A stretch of DNA of 43,003 nucleotides from Elusimicrobiota bacterium. GTDB lineage: Bacteria; Elusimicrobiota; UBA5214; JBBAAG01. Below the pieces are notes generated by a model. The model did no database searches. It saw only the letters and a program-made list of their open reading frames with translations, and was not told the origin of the DNA. This document shows, piece by piece, positions 10,249 through 18,681 of this stretch. Location: contig JBBAAG010000019.1 of NCBI GenBank assembly GCA_041658405.1, positions 1 through 43,003 of the forward strand. Direction: 5' to 3'. A program made the position numbers and the translations under genes. How positions within the stretch are numbered: position 1 is the first letter of the stretch; each line of letters begins with the position of its first letter.

Positions 10249-10842
10249 TTACTTATCATTACGTTTCTCGCGGTAAAATAGTTTCATTTTTTTATATAAC
10301 TTATCCTGTGCGCGTATAACCCGTGTTTTAGCAGTCCCCACAGGCATATTTAATATTTTAGCGATTTCTTCATATTTCAACCCTTCCCAATGCCTTAGAA
10401 CTATCATCACGCGGTACTTTAATGGTAATGTATCAACAAATTTTTGTACTACCAGCTGTTCATCCTTCACAGCGAACTTTACCGCAGGATCACTTCCTTC
10501 CTCCTGCAATGCCCAAATTACTTCACCGTCATCAGTCTCAACCTTTTTATCCAATGACAAAAACTGCCATTTCCGTTTTCTTAACTTATCATTTGTTAAA
10601 TTAACAGTAACTCTGTATATCCAGTCCTTGAACGCAAATCCGCTATCGTATTTTTTCAGGTTCTGATATATTTTTAAAAACACCTCCTGGCAAACATCCT
10701 GTGCTTCAACAAAATTCTGGAGCATCCTTACAGCAAGATTAAACACCATCGACTCGTACCGTTTGACGAGATGTACATAATCATCAACTTCACCACTGAT
10801 GACTGCTTCTATAAGTTCCAACTCGCTGCGTTTATCATCCAT
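10249..10842 (-). CDS. ECF-type RNA polymerase sigma factor (RpoE-like)
   Basis: A 197-aa sigma-70 family protein of ECF size. Region 2 is at about residues 25-95 (YESMVFNLAVRML, EAQDVCQEVFLKIYQNL, FKDWIYRVTVNL) and region 4 at about 130-190 (LPLKYRVMIVLRHWEGLKYE, EIAKILNMPVGTAKTRVIRA, a helix-turn-helix). No region 1 or 3 is present. Its ATG overlaps the stop of the upstream exported-protein gene by one base (TAATG), so translation is probably coupled. The anti-sigma gene follows directly. Likely targets include its own operon and the giant gene, because their promoters share a long element; that link is inference. Confidence 0.95.
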   Translation of the reverse strand: MDDKRSELELIEAVISGEVDDYVHLVKRYESMVFNLAVRMLQNFVEAQDVCQEVFLKIYQNLKKYDSGFAFKDWIYRVTVNLTNDKLRKRKWQFLSLDKKVETDDGEVIWALQEEGSDPAVKFAVKDEQLVVQKFVDTLPLKYRVMIVLRHWEGLKYEEIAKILNMPVGTAKTRVIRAQDKLYKKMKLFYREKRNDK

Positions 10843-11624
10843 TACTTCCGGTTTTCCTTATTCTTATCCTTCAAAACTTCGCTTCTTACTTCATCCCTTG
10901 CGCGGTTCTTTATCAAAAACTCTATACGCTGCTTAAACCACCCGAAACTTTTCTTTTTCCTCACCAACTCGCCCAATTCATTATCCATCATCCCGCCTTC
11001 CACTCCGTTTTTCCGTGCGAATGTTATCAGGTCCATATACTTTGCGAACTCACTATGCTGCATCTTTATCGACCAGGATATTACCAGTTTTGCTGTCTGA
11101 TTGGACACACCGTTTTCAACAAGTAAAACATGATCCTGTACTTTATGCAATAAATTATCGACTGACACACCTGCGGTTTTGCTTTCTTTTTCAAGTTCAT
11201 CCAAAAACTTTATATCATATCCCCGTTGCAGACATTCCGCAAATAATTGCACACAATACTTTTCATCCCGTACCGTTAAACCGTTTCCCCTAGCTTTTCT
11301 CACAAATCCCGCTGCGATTTTCATGGCGTTAACCCAGTTACTCACAACCCTCCGGAGTTCAGCAAAACTTGCTTTCTTAGCCACACCTTCATTGATTTTC
11401 TTCTGTACATATTCCGTCGACAACCTGTCATCATCCAATGTTTTAATCAACCGCTCGATATCTTTCACCTGCTCCGTGGTAAACTTAAGTTTAGACACCA
11501 ACTGCGTGCGTATACTCCCCTGCAACCCAGTTAGTTCCCCCGTACAAAAAGAGTTTGTCACAAAAATACCCGCCAGCAAAATAATTGTGACGGGTAACAA
11601 CTTGCTTTTAGTAGCTACTATCAT
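10842..11624 (-). CDS. Exported protein of unknown function, first gene of sigma operon
   Basis: A 260-aa protein with an N-terminal hydrophobic segment that reads as a signal peptide (about residues 8-27, ending near NSFCTGELTG). The Cys in that stretch could be a lipoprotein site, but no clear lipobox is present. The rest is helical, charged and Lys-rich (EKESKTAGVSVDNLL, RIEFLIKNRARDEVRSEVLK), with no family I recognise. Being co-transcribed and translationally coupled with the ECF sigma and its anti-sigma suggests it acts at the envelope in the same signalling unit, for example as a periplasmic partner of the anti-sigma factor. This is inference from position only. Confidence 0.75.
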   Translation of the reverse strand: MIVATKSKLLPVTIILLAGIFVTNSFCTGELTGLQGSIRTQLVSKLKFTTEQVKDIERLIKTLDDDRLSTEYVQKKINEGVAKKASFAELRRVVSNWVNAMKIAAGFVRKARGNGLTVRDEKYCVQLFAECLQRGYDIKFLDELEKESKTAGVSVDNLLHKVQDHVLLVENGVSNQTAKLVISWSIKMQHSEFAKYMDLITFARKNGVEGGMMDNELGELVRKKKSFGWFKQRIEFLIKNRARDEVRSEVLKDKNKENRK

Positions 11625-11670
11625 ATACCTGATTTCTCTCCTGCCGAAAATAATTTACTCTATTAATATG

Positions 11671-11716
11671 ATTATTGTTGTTTAAACAATAATTGTCAAT
11701 TGTATGTTTTGTCACA
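11671..11716 (-). promoter_or_regulatory. Promoter of the sigma/anti-sigma operon with a palindrome
   Basis: On the minus strand TTGACA (11694-11699) is followed after 17 nt by AATAAT (11671-11676). Bases 11692-11716 are the second copy of the element seen before the giant gene. A perfect 9-5-9 inverted repeat (ATTATTGTT, 5 nt, AACAATAAT) at 11671-11693 exactly covers the spacer and the -10 box, so it may be an operator. It is too AT-rich to be a convincing terminator for the operon that ends at 11739. Confidence 0.6.
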
Positions 11717-11738
11717 TAAATGGAAGCAAACGCAACGG

Positions 11739-14700
11739 TTATTCAAATAATCCGCGAATACGCTGATTAACCGTCTCAACTGCAATATCTTCAGGCACAA
11801 TCAAACTTTTTTTCTTATTCTCAACCGTAAACTTTTTCACACTGCTTTTATGATCAACCCGAACATTTTGTTTGACCAACTTAAGAATATCAACATTCCC
11901 TGTCGCCTCATTAGGCAACCTTAACGGTAAGACCACTCCGGGTACAATACTATCATGTATCCCCGCGATGAAAATATCATGTTTTACAATAAAACTATCT
12001 TTTAACGCATTCCTGAATTTACTGCCCATAACCTCCTGGCCAAACGAATACAAGAGTTTCACCCCGCCGTTAAGCATAAAATTCATCGCATCATTAGTTT
12101 CTAAAGAACCTTTATACTGTCCCAGGACTTCAGCTACTCCGTGTCCATTACCCCCACGGGTGAGACGCACAAACCTCACAAATTTATTATCGTGAAAACT
12201 ACCGTGGATATCTCTCTCCGCAATAATCAGGACAGAACCTTCCGCAATATGATCGTTTTTGTTTATCCAGTTCTCAAGCTCATTATTATTTGCGAAATAC
12301 TTAATCCCGTCTCCGAAGTTGACATTCGAACGTAATGACACAATATCTTTTCCCGCTGCCGTATACTGTCTTAACAATATCCCGAGATATGGATAATACT
12401 TTTCAACATCGGTATCAACAACCGCCACACGCGGGTACTTACCAATATTTTCAATACTTTCATTCCCATCAAAACTTAACAACCCGGCAAAGTCTAATCC
12501 CAAACTAGCAACTTTTGCGCCGCCAATCTTTTTTGCAATCCCCACAACCTGCTCAACTTCTTCGTTGGAAGAATTTCCGCTAACCAAAAACAATACACTA
12601 CCGGCACCACATTTTTTTGTAACTTCCAAAAGCTTTTTTGCAAAAAATTTAATAGCCTGGGATAACTCTACTGTTTTATAAACACCCTTATTATTAATCC
12701 CAGCCTGATTTGTTGATAACCGTTCCGGATGATTTACGAGATACCCCCCAAACCGCGCGTATTTACAGATATTACCCTTAGATTTCAATAATACACTACC
12801 GTATGACCAGGACTCAACCCTGCATCTCATCCCGCAAAGTGTGCATACCGAAACCCTGCGTTCCGGAACTACTGTAACGTTTTTATAGAGATACGGATTT
12901 TTTTCGGTAATCGCGCCGGTTGGACAATGCGCAACACAACTCCCATCGGAATCACACTTAGTATCACCCCACGGTGTGCCGTACTCAGGCGCTGCAAGAG
13001 TTTCAAACCCGCGGTTGTACAAGTTCAAAACTTTCTTCCCACTAAGCACTCCGCATGCCTGTACGCACTGCCCGCAGAGTATGCATTTATTAGGTTCTAA
13101 CGTTAAATATGCATGTGAATCATCATTCCCACGTTTAACCATTTCACCTAAATAATTCGCTACCTGCGCTTTATACTCAACCGCATACTCCCTTAACTTA
13201 CACTCATAAAGATCACCACATCCGCAAGTAAGGCACCGGCGTGCAGATTTTACAGCTTTAATTTCATCATACCCGCACTCAATTTCCTTAAAATTCTTAT
13301 TCCGTGCCTTTATACTTAATACATTCTGTTTATTTTTTGGTAGAGTTTTGAGTCCGGAAAATTCTTGGGAGTCAATAACATCCCATTTTGGTTTTGCTAT
13401 TCTCCATGTATCCTTATAATAAAACCACTCTGCGTTATATAACGATTTACCTGATAGATATCCATCAATTGCAAAAGCCGCACGGCGGCCCTGCCCGACA
13501 GCTTCAACCACGGTCTTAGGCCCTGTAACAACATCACCCGCTGCAAATAGCCATTCAACCGATGTCCTTTGCGTCTTTGGATCAACAACCACCCCTCCAC
13601 GGTCACCAACTATTTTTGATGAATACTCACCAAAACACCCTCGATCAACCCGCTGCCCAATTGCTGAAATAACACTATCACAAGATACAACAAAATTTGA
13701 TCCTTCTACAGGCACAGGTTTCCTCCGCCCTGATTCATCCATAGGGCCGAGTTCCATACGTATACATTCAATACTATCAATCACACTATCCTTTTCTGTT
13801 ACTTTCACTGGTGCAACGAGGTATTCAAACTTCACGCCTTCATGTTCAGCATCTTCAATTTCTACGGAATTTGCCGGCATCTCAGCTTTTGTCCGGCGAT
13901 AAAAAATCCTTACTTTCTTAACCCCGGGTAAACGTAACGCCGTCCTTGCAGAATCTACAGCAGTGTTTCCTCCACCGACAACAATAACTTCCGTGCCAAG
14001 TTTAACTTTCTTTCCTTGCGCAACCATTCTTAAAAACTCAATTCCTGAGAATACACCTGAAACGTTATCCCCAGGAACACCGAGTTTTGTATCCACCCAC
14101 GCGCCTGTGGCGATACACACCGCATGATACCCTTTGGATTTAATATTATCAATAGTGAGAGGCATCCCAACTTTTTTGTTATAAAAGATCCTGGCGCCGG
14201 TTTCCGAAAGTATTGTGTCAACTTCCGCACCTAAAACTTTCTTTGGTAACCGGTATTCCGGGATCCCGTACTTTAACATACCCCCGGGTGCCGGCATTGC
14301 TTCATAAATATCTACGCGGTAACCTTTTTTCCCGAGATAATATGCTGTTGCCAACCCCGCAGGGCCTGCTCCTATGACAGCAACTTTTTTACCGTTATAC
14401 TTAACTCTTCCGCTTTTTTCACGGGCATCAAGCCTCTTTTTGTTCTCAGCCGCGACATTATCGTATACAAACCGTTTTAATAACCGTATATCCACTGCAC
14501 CTTCAACCGCATTCCTCCGGCATTCGGATTCACACGGTGCGGGGCACACACGCCCGACAGAACCCGGTAACGGCATAGCTTCACGTATTAGTTCATAAGC
14601 CTCGCTATACTTCCCTGACGAGATGAAGTTTACATACCCCTGGACATTAATCCCGGCGGGACACGCGCGGTTACATGGTGCATAACAATCTGCGTAATGG

Positions 14701-14981
14701 TTTGACAATAACAATTCCAGACACGCTTTTCTTGTATCCCTCACACGTTCAGTATCTGTATCAATAACCATCCCATCAGCAACCACTGTCCCGCAGGAAG
14801 GTACTAATCTCAATTTATTGAGTTCAACTACGCAGATAAAACATGAATTTATATGTGTAAGATCAGAAGCTGAACATAGTGCCGGAACGGGAATACCATT
14901 CTTCCGGCAGACATCAATAATCTTGGTGCCCTCTTCAACAACAACTTCTTTACCATTAAGAACAACTTTCACTTCAGCCAT
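11739..14981 (-). CDS. 2Fe-2S / GltD-like FAD-NADPH / NuoG-like fusion, third subunit of a bifurcating oxidoreductase
   Basis: A 1080-aa multidomain redox protein; a GAAGGGA ribosome site supports the ATG at 14981. Domains: plant-type 2Fe-2S ferredoxin (C36, C47, C50, C63); GltD-type FeS helical domain (C99, C103, C107, C146, C150, C154); FAD-binding VIGAGPAGLA (202-211) and NADPH-binding VVGGGNTAVDSA (334-345) of glutamate-synthase small-subunit/NfnB type; another Cys cluster at 583-594; a ferredoxin pair (C633, C636, C639, C643 and C676, C682, C686); a 4Fe-4S motif of molybdopterin enzymes (C713, C716, C720, C739); and a C-terminal fold like the degenerate molybdopterin domain of NuoG (750-1080). 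Together with NuoE- and NuoF-like subunits upstream it matches the plan of Sporomusa-type Nfn (Stn) transhydrogenases, which couple NADH, NADPH and ferredoxin. In one cluster the second Cys is Asp679 (CDSDGSC). Confidence 0.85.
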   Translation of the reverse strand: MAEVKVVLNGKEVVVEEGTKIIDVCRKNGIPVPALCSASDLTHINSCFICVVELNKLRLVPSCGTVVADGMVIDTDTERVRDTRKACLELLLSNHYADCYAPCNRACPAGINVQGYVNFISSGKYSEAYELIREAMPLPGSVGRVCPAPCESECRRNAVEGAVDIRLLKRFVYDNVAAENKKRLDAREKSGRVKYNGKKVAVIGAGPAGLATAYYLGKKGYRVDIYEAMPAPGGMLKYGIPEYRLPKKVLGAEVDTILSETGARIFYNKKVGMPLTIDNIKSKGYHAVCIATGAWVDTKLGVPGDNVSGVFSGIEFLRMVAQGKKVKLGTEVIVVGGGNTAVDSARTALRLPGVKKVRIFYRRTKAEMPANSVEIEDAEHEGVKFEYLVAPVKVTEKDSVIDSIECIRMELGPMDESGRRKPVPVEGSNFVVSCDSVISAIGQRVDRGCFGEYSSKIVGDRGGVVVDPKTQRTSVEWLFAAGDVVTGPKTVVEAVGQGRRAAFAIDGYLSGKSLYNAEWFYYKDTWRIAKPKWDVIDSQEFSGLKTLPKNKQNVLSIKARNKNFKEIECGYDEIKAVKSARRCLTCGCGDLYECKLREYAVEYKAQVANYLGEMVKRGNDDSHAYLTLEPNKCILCGQCVQACGVLSGKKVLNLYNRGFETLAAPEYGTPWGDTKCDSDGSCVAHCPTGAITEKNPYLYKNVTVVPERRVSVCTLCGMRCRVESWSYGSVLLKSKGNICKYARFGGYLVNHPERLSTNQAGINNKGVYKTVELSQAIKFFAKKLLEVTKKCGAGSVLFLVSGNSSNEEVEQVVGIAKKIGGAKVASLGLDFAGLLSFDGNESIENIGKYPRVAVVDTDVEKYYPYLGILLRQYTAAGKDIVSLRSNVNFGDGIKYFANNNELENWINKNDHIAEGSVLIIAERDIHGSFHDNKFVRFVRLTRGGNGHGVAEVLGQYKGSLETNDAMNFMLNGGVKLLYSFGQEVMGSKFRNALKDSFIVKHDIFIAGIHDSIVPGVVLPLRLPNEATGNVDILKLVKQNVRVDHKSSVKKFTVENKKKSLIVPEDIAVETVNQRIRGLFE

Positions 14982-14990
14982 ATATTCCCT

Positions 14991-16811
14991 TCACTCCACA
15001 TCCACAGCATCAAACCTGCACGCTTTTCGGCACTGCCCGCATTTGATACAAACCTTACCATCTATCACATGCACAGCCTTAGGTTCGCCGGATATACATT
15101 TTACCGGGCAATTCCGTGCACATAGATGGCAGCCTGTACATTTATCAGGAACTATACTGTACTTCACCAACGCACGGCACTTTTTTGCAGGACATTTTCT
15201 GTCCACTACATGCGCTTTATACTCATCAAAGAAATATTTTAATGTTGTGAGTACAGGATTAGGCGCGGTTTGTCCCAGCGCGCATAATGATGCGGAACTA
15301 ATTTTTCCTGCAAGTGCTTTCAGCGCATCCAAATCCTTTTCCACTGCCTTGCCCTCAGTTATTTTGTTTAATATTTCTAACAATCTCTTTGTTCCGATCC
15401 GGCAAAAAGTGCACTTCCCACAGGATTCATTTTGTGTGAATGACAGGAAAAACCGTGCGATATCAACCATACAATCACTATCATCAAGAACAATCATTCC
15501 ACCGGAACCCACAATTGCGCCGGTGCTTTTCATAGACTCATAGTCTACTAACACATCTTCTAAACTTGACGATAAACACCCCCCAGACGGACCTCCAATC
15601 TGGACGGCTTTAAATTTTCTCCCATCCTTAATCCCGCCGCCGATTCTGTATACAATATCTTTTAAAGTAACTCCAAACGGCACTTCAATCAATCCGGCAT
15701 TAACCACTTTACCCGCAAGCGCAAAAACTTTTGTTCCTTTAGATCCCTGGGTTCCGATTGATGAGTATTCAATTGCACCATGGTTTATTATCCATGAGAT
15801 AGAACTCAAAGTTTCAACATTATTAATCACCGTCGGCAAGCCAAATAACCCTTTTTCCGCGGGGTACGGCGGCCTAAGCCTAGGCATTCCTCTACGTCCT
15901 TCAATAGATGCCATTAACGCAGTTTCTTCCCCGCACACAAACGCTCCGGCGCCCTTTTTTATCTTAATATTCATTTGGAATCCTGTATTACACACATTAT
16001 TACCGAGAAAACCCTTATCCTTCGCCTGTGTTAATGCCAGTTCCAACCGTTTAATCGCCAGAGGGTATTCAGCACGAACATAAATTATTCCGTGATTCAC
16101 ACCGATAGCATATGCTGCGATGATCATCCCTTCGAGAACACTATGAGGATCGCTCTCAAGAACGCTGCGGTCCATAAACGCTCCGGGGTCTCCTTCATCA
16201 GCATTACATACAATGTACCCGGTATCCACGGCAGATGGATTATTTATTTTAAACTTTTCAATATTTCCCGCAGCAAGACGCCATTTTTCTCCGGTAGAAA
16301 ATCCTGCACCACCGCGACCGCGTAACCCGCTTGATTTAACTTCTTGCACTATCTGTACAGGAGTGCAGGAGGTTAACACTTTTTTAACCGCCTCATACCC
16401 TCCTGCCGCAATATAATCCTCTATGCGTTCAGGATCAATAACCCCTGAATTACGCAGTACAATACGTTTTTGTAATAACAAAATATTCGACATTAACTCC
16501 GGAGATAAAAGATACTGCTTTACAGGCTGTGCGTTTATTATGTGTTCAATAACAATTTTTTTTACTTTCTCAGGTGTTACATCTTTATAAAAAACACTAT
16601 TCCCAACGGCATATCGTACTTCAACCATAACCTCGTGTTCGCACATACCATAACACCCGGTTTTCCCGAGCAACCCAGGATTCAAATTATTATTTTTTAG
16701 TTCAGTTTCGAATGCAGAAAATACGCGGTCACCTCCTGCTGCAAGCCCGCAGGATGCTAAACCCACAACTATTGAATTAACTACATTATCCGAACCTGAA
16801 ACTTCACTCAT
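14991..16811 (-). CDS. nuoF: NuoF/HydB-like NADH-binding flavoprotein subunit
   Basis: A 606-aa protein of HydB/NuoF type. The N-terminus is a thioredoxin-like 2Fe-2S domain (C21, C53, C57). The FMN/NADH domain follows with GLRGRGGAGFSTGEKW (162-177) and GAGAFVCGEETAL (287-299), then the SLBB region. The 4Fe-4S N3 site is C464, C467, C470 and C510. The C-terminus has an extra two-cluster ferredoxin domain (C558, C561, C564, C568 and C588, C591, C594, C598), found in soluble bifurcating hydrogenases and transhydrogenases but not in respiratory NuoF. It should oxidise or reduce NAD(H) and pass electrons to the large subunit. It overlaps nuoE by 8 bases and ends 9 bases before the next gene. The symbol marks family only; it is not complex I here. 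Confidence 0.93.
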   Translation of the reverse strand: MSEVSGSDNVVNSIVVGLASCGLAAGGDRVFSAFETELKNNNLNPGLLGKTGCYGMCEHEVMVEVRYAVGNSVFYKDVTPEKVKKIVIEHIINAQPVKQYLLSPELMSNILLLQKRIVLRNSGVIDPERIEDYIAAGGYEAVKKVLTSCTPVQIVQEVKSSGLRGRGGAGFSTGEKWRLAAGNIEKFKINNPSAVDTGYIVCNADEGDPGAFMDRSVLESDPHSVLEGMIIAAYAIGVNHGIIYVRAEYPLAIKRLELALTQAKDKGFLGNNVCNTGFQMNIKIKKGAGAFVCGEETALMASIEGRRGMPRLRPPYPAEKGLFGLPTVINNVETLSSISWIINHGAIEYSSIGTQGSKGTKVFALAGKVVNAGLIEVPFGVTLKDIVYRIGGGIKDGRKFKAVQIGGPSGGCLSSSLEDVLVDYESMKSTGAIVGSGGMIVLDDSDCMVDIARFFLSFTQNESCGKCTFCRIGTKRLLEILNKITEGKAVEKDLDALKALAGKISSASLCALGQTAPNPVLTTLKYFFDEYKAHVVDRKCPAKKCRALVKYSIVPDKCTGCHLCARNCPVKCISGEPKAVHVIDGKVCIKCGQCRKACRFDAVDVE

Positions 16812-17292
16812 CCTTTTTATTGCCTACAGCTTCTTTCAACATTTTCCTGACTTTATCCCCATTACTCAACCTGCCATAGACTTTACCATCTGCCATCACA
16901 CACGGTGCAAGGCTGCAACATCCCAAACATGCAACTTTTTTTATGGTGACATCACCATCCACAGTTGTATCACTCCCCGGCTTAAACTTTAGTTCAGCAT
17001 TAATCGTTTCATCAACATTCTCCGCACCGCCGACATGGCATGCTGTGCCATGACAAACTTGCAGTAAATGTTTACCTACAGGTTTTAACCTAAACTGATT
17101 AAAAAACGTTGCTACCGCCATAACCTCGCTGAGCTCCATCCTCAATTTTTGCGCTACAACAGATAACACATCTTTCGGCAGGTATCCAAAAACATCCTGT
17201 ACTTCTTGTAATACAGGGATAACATCGCTCTTGGTATAAACCTTCTTTTTTGAAAGAATAGAACTTACTTTCTCAACATCTTTTGCAGGCAT
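16804..17292 (-). CDS. nuoE: NuoE/HydC-like 2Fe-2S thioredoxin-fold subunit
   Basis: 162 aa, the usual length of the family. The 2Fe-2S ligands are visible as C80 and C85 (CHGTACHVGG) and C122 and C126 (CLGCCSLAPCV). The N-terminal helical part (residues 5-60, IPVLQEVQDVFGYLPKDVL) is typical. It starts the three-gene nuoE-nuoF-large-subunit set and overlaps nuoF, which fits a stable complex. No catalytic hydrogenase H-cluster subunit or membrane complex I genes are next to it, so a soluble enzyme is more likely than complex I. It starts 18 nt after the DUF4340 gene and is probably in the same transcript. Confidence 0.94.
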   Translation of the reverse strand: MPAKDVEKVSSILSKKKVYTKSDVIPVLQEVQDVFGYLPKDVLSVVAQKLRMELSEVMAVATFFNQFRLKPVGKHLLQVCHGTACHVGGAENVDETINAELKFKPGSDTTVDGDVTIKKVACLGCCSLAPCVMADGKVYGRLSNGDKVRKMLKEAVGNKKDE

Positions 17293-17310
17293 TATAAATC
17301 ACATCATCCT

Positions 17311-18669
17311 TTACAGCGCGTCTGACATTACACGTTCCCACAAATTCTCAAGCAGAGAATATACCATATTTTCTGATTCGCGGAGACAATAATTTTTATT
17401 ACCAACCGGTGTTTTTCCGAATATTATGGTATCAACCTTAACTTTTTTGCTTTTATCTTTATACAATACAACTTTCACTTCCGGAGTATCCAAACCGTAC
17501 CGATGCAGATCCTTAGGGTTTTCCTCAATAATTTCAGTATAAATCATTCCTTTTAACTGATTAACCAAGTCAGAAATATTTATATCCAACCGTTCTTTCC
17601 CAATAACTTGCCACGTAGTAGTCCTCTCCGCAAGTATCGTCTTAATCGGAGTATTGAACTCTAAATAATTAACCTCATCATCCCCAAACTCTATGACATT
17701 ACGGATAACCCACCCGTAAGGATCATCCGGAGTTGTACTAAAATTTTCAGTATTAACACTGAATATTTTGTCGCTTCCTTCAGCCCGTGCATAAATCTCT
17801 TCTATCTTCTTCTGTGTAGCAAACACTATCCTACGTGGATCAACCTCGCGGCCAAGCCACAAGTTAATCTCCCCGGCAGTACTATTAAACCCGTATTTTC
17901 TGAAATCATCATTCTTCGCGCCTTCCACTGCAAACGCTGTGGCTTTCATATTCTTTACTTGGAACAAATAGTCATCAACTTTGTTACGGCTAACCTTTAC
18001 CTTCCCCCCCGACGGTTCTAAGTACCACCATTGCTGGTTTTTATCCCGGTCAATAACAAACCCGCGTTTATTTTTTATACAATTAATTTTTACGACATCA
18101 TTTATATTAAATTCGAGCAATGTTTTATCCCGAAAATCAAATACTGCCTTATCCGCATCGTCGTAAACATACTTCCAGACAGTCATTACTTCCTTAATAT
18201 CCCCGCGTTTTACATACACAAAACTGTTTGTAGGATTATAATCCCCCAATCCAAGAACATACGTCTTACCCTTATTATCGGTGAACTTCATAGTCAATCT
18301 TGGATTTTCCAACCCACAATCCGCGATAGGTAGCTCATCAGTTTTAAACTTATCTTCAATATCCGTACCTGTAACAACTGATAATACCGAGTCTATCTCT
18401 TCATTATCCGCTTTTGCACTGACCGGCTGTACCATAAACCATTGCTTATCACGTTTTTCGCATACAATAGTTACCGTCGAACGTATATGTTCAAACTTTA
18501 CAATATTATCTTTATCAATAGGCACAATCTTTTTTGCTACCGCTGCTGAATGTTTCCACTGCGGCATAAGTTTTTGTTCCACTACAAAAAAATATACTGC
18601 TAAAACAACTAGAACGGAAATTACCCACACAATTTTTGAGGAAAGTATTTTTTTTATTTCGATTGTCAT
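17311..18669 (-). CDS. DUF4340 family membrane-anchored protein
   Basis: 452 aa with a single N-terminal membrane helix (about residues 12-30, IVWVISVLVVLAVYFFVV) and a long extracytoplasmic part made of repeated beta-rich units (FEHIRSTVTIVCEKRDKQWF; INCIKNKRGFVIDRDKNQQW; YLEFNTPIKTILAERTTTW), the pattern of DUF4340. This family regularly lies next to GldG-like and ABC-2 genes, as here. It starts 12 nt after the GldG-like gene ends. It is likely the extracytoplasmic partner of the ABC system; the substrate is unknown. Confidence 0.88.
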   Translation of the reverse strand: MTIEIKKILSSKIVWVISVLVVLAVYFFVVEQKLMPQWKHSAAVAKKIVPIDKDNIVKFEHIRSTVTIVCEKRDKQWFMVQPVSAKADNEEIDSVLSVVTGTDIEDKFKTDELPIADCGLENPRLTMKFTDNKGKTYVLGLGDYNPTNSFVYVKRGDIKEVMTVWKYVYDDADKAVFDFRDKTLLEFNINDVVKINCIKNKRGFVIDRDKNQQWWYLEPSGGKVKVSRNKVDDYLFQVKNMKATAFAVEGAKNDDFRKYGFNSTAGEINLWLGREVDPRRIVFATQKKIEEIYARAEGSDKIFSVNTENFSTTPDDPYGWVIRNVIEFGDDEVNYLEFNTPIKTILAERTTTWQVIGKERLDINISDLVNQLKGMIYTEIIEENPKDLHRYGLDTPEVKVVLYKDKSKKVKVDTIIFGKTPVGNKNYCLRESENMVYSLLENLWERVMSDAL

Positions 18670-18681
18670 ATCACTATATGC

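Noticed and set aside
11671..11693. Intrinsic terminator of the long operon ending at 11739
   Set aside because: The hairpin is all A/T apart from two pairs, has no U-tract and coincides with the promoter boxes of the next operon.
11739..17292. Respiratory complex I or formate dehydrogenase operon
   Set aside because: No membrane complex I genes are present, the NuoF-like subunit has the extra ferredoxin domain of soluble enzymes, and the large protein has a GltD-type NADPH domain with no full molybdopterin catalytic domain.
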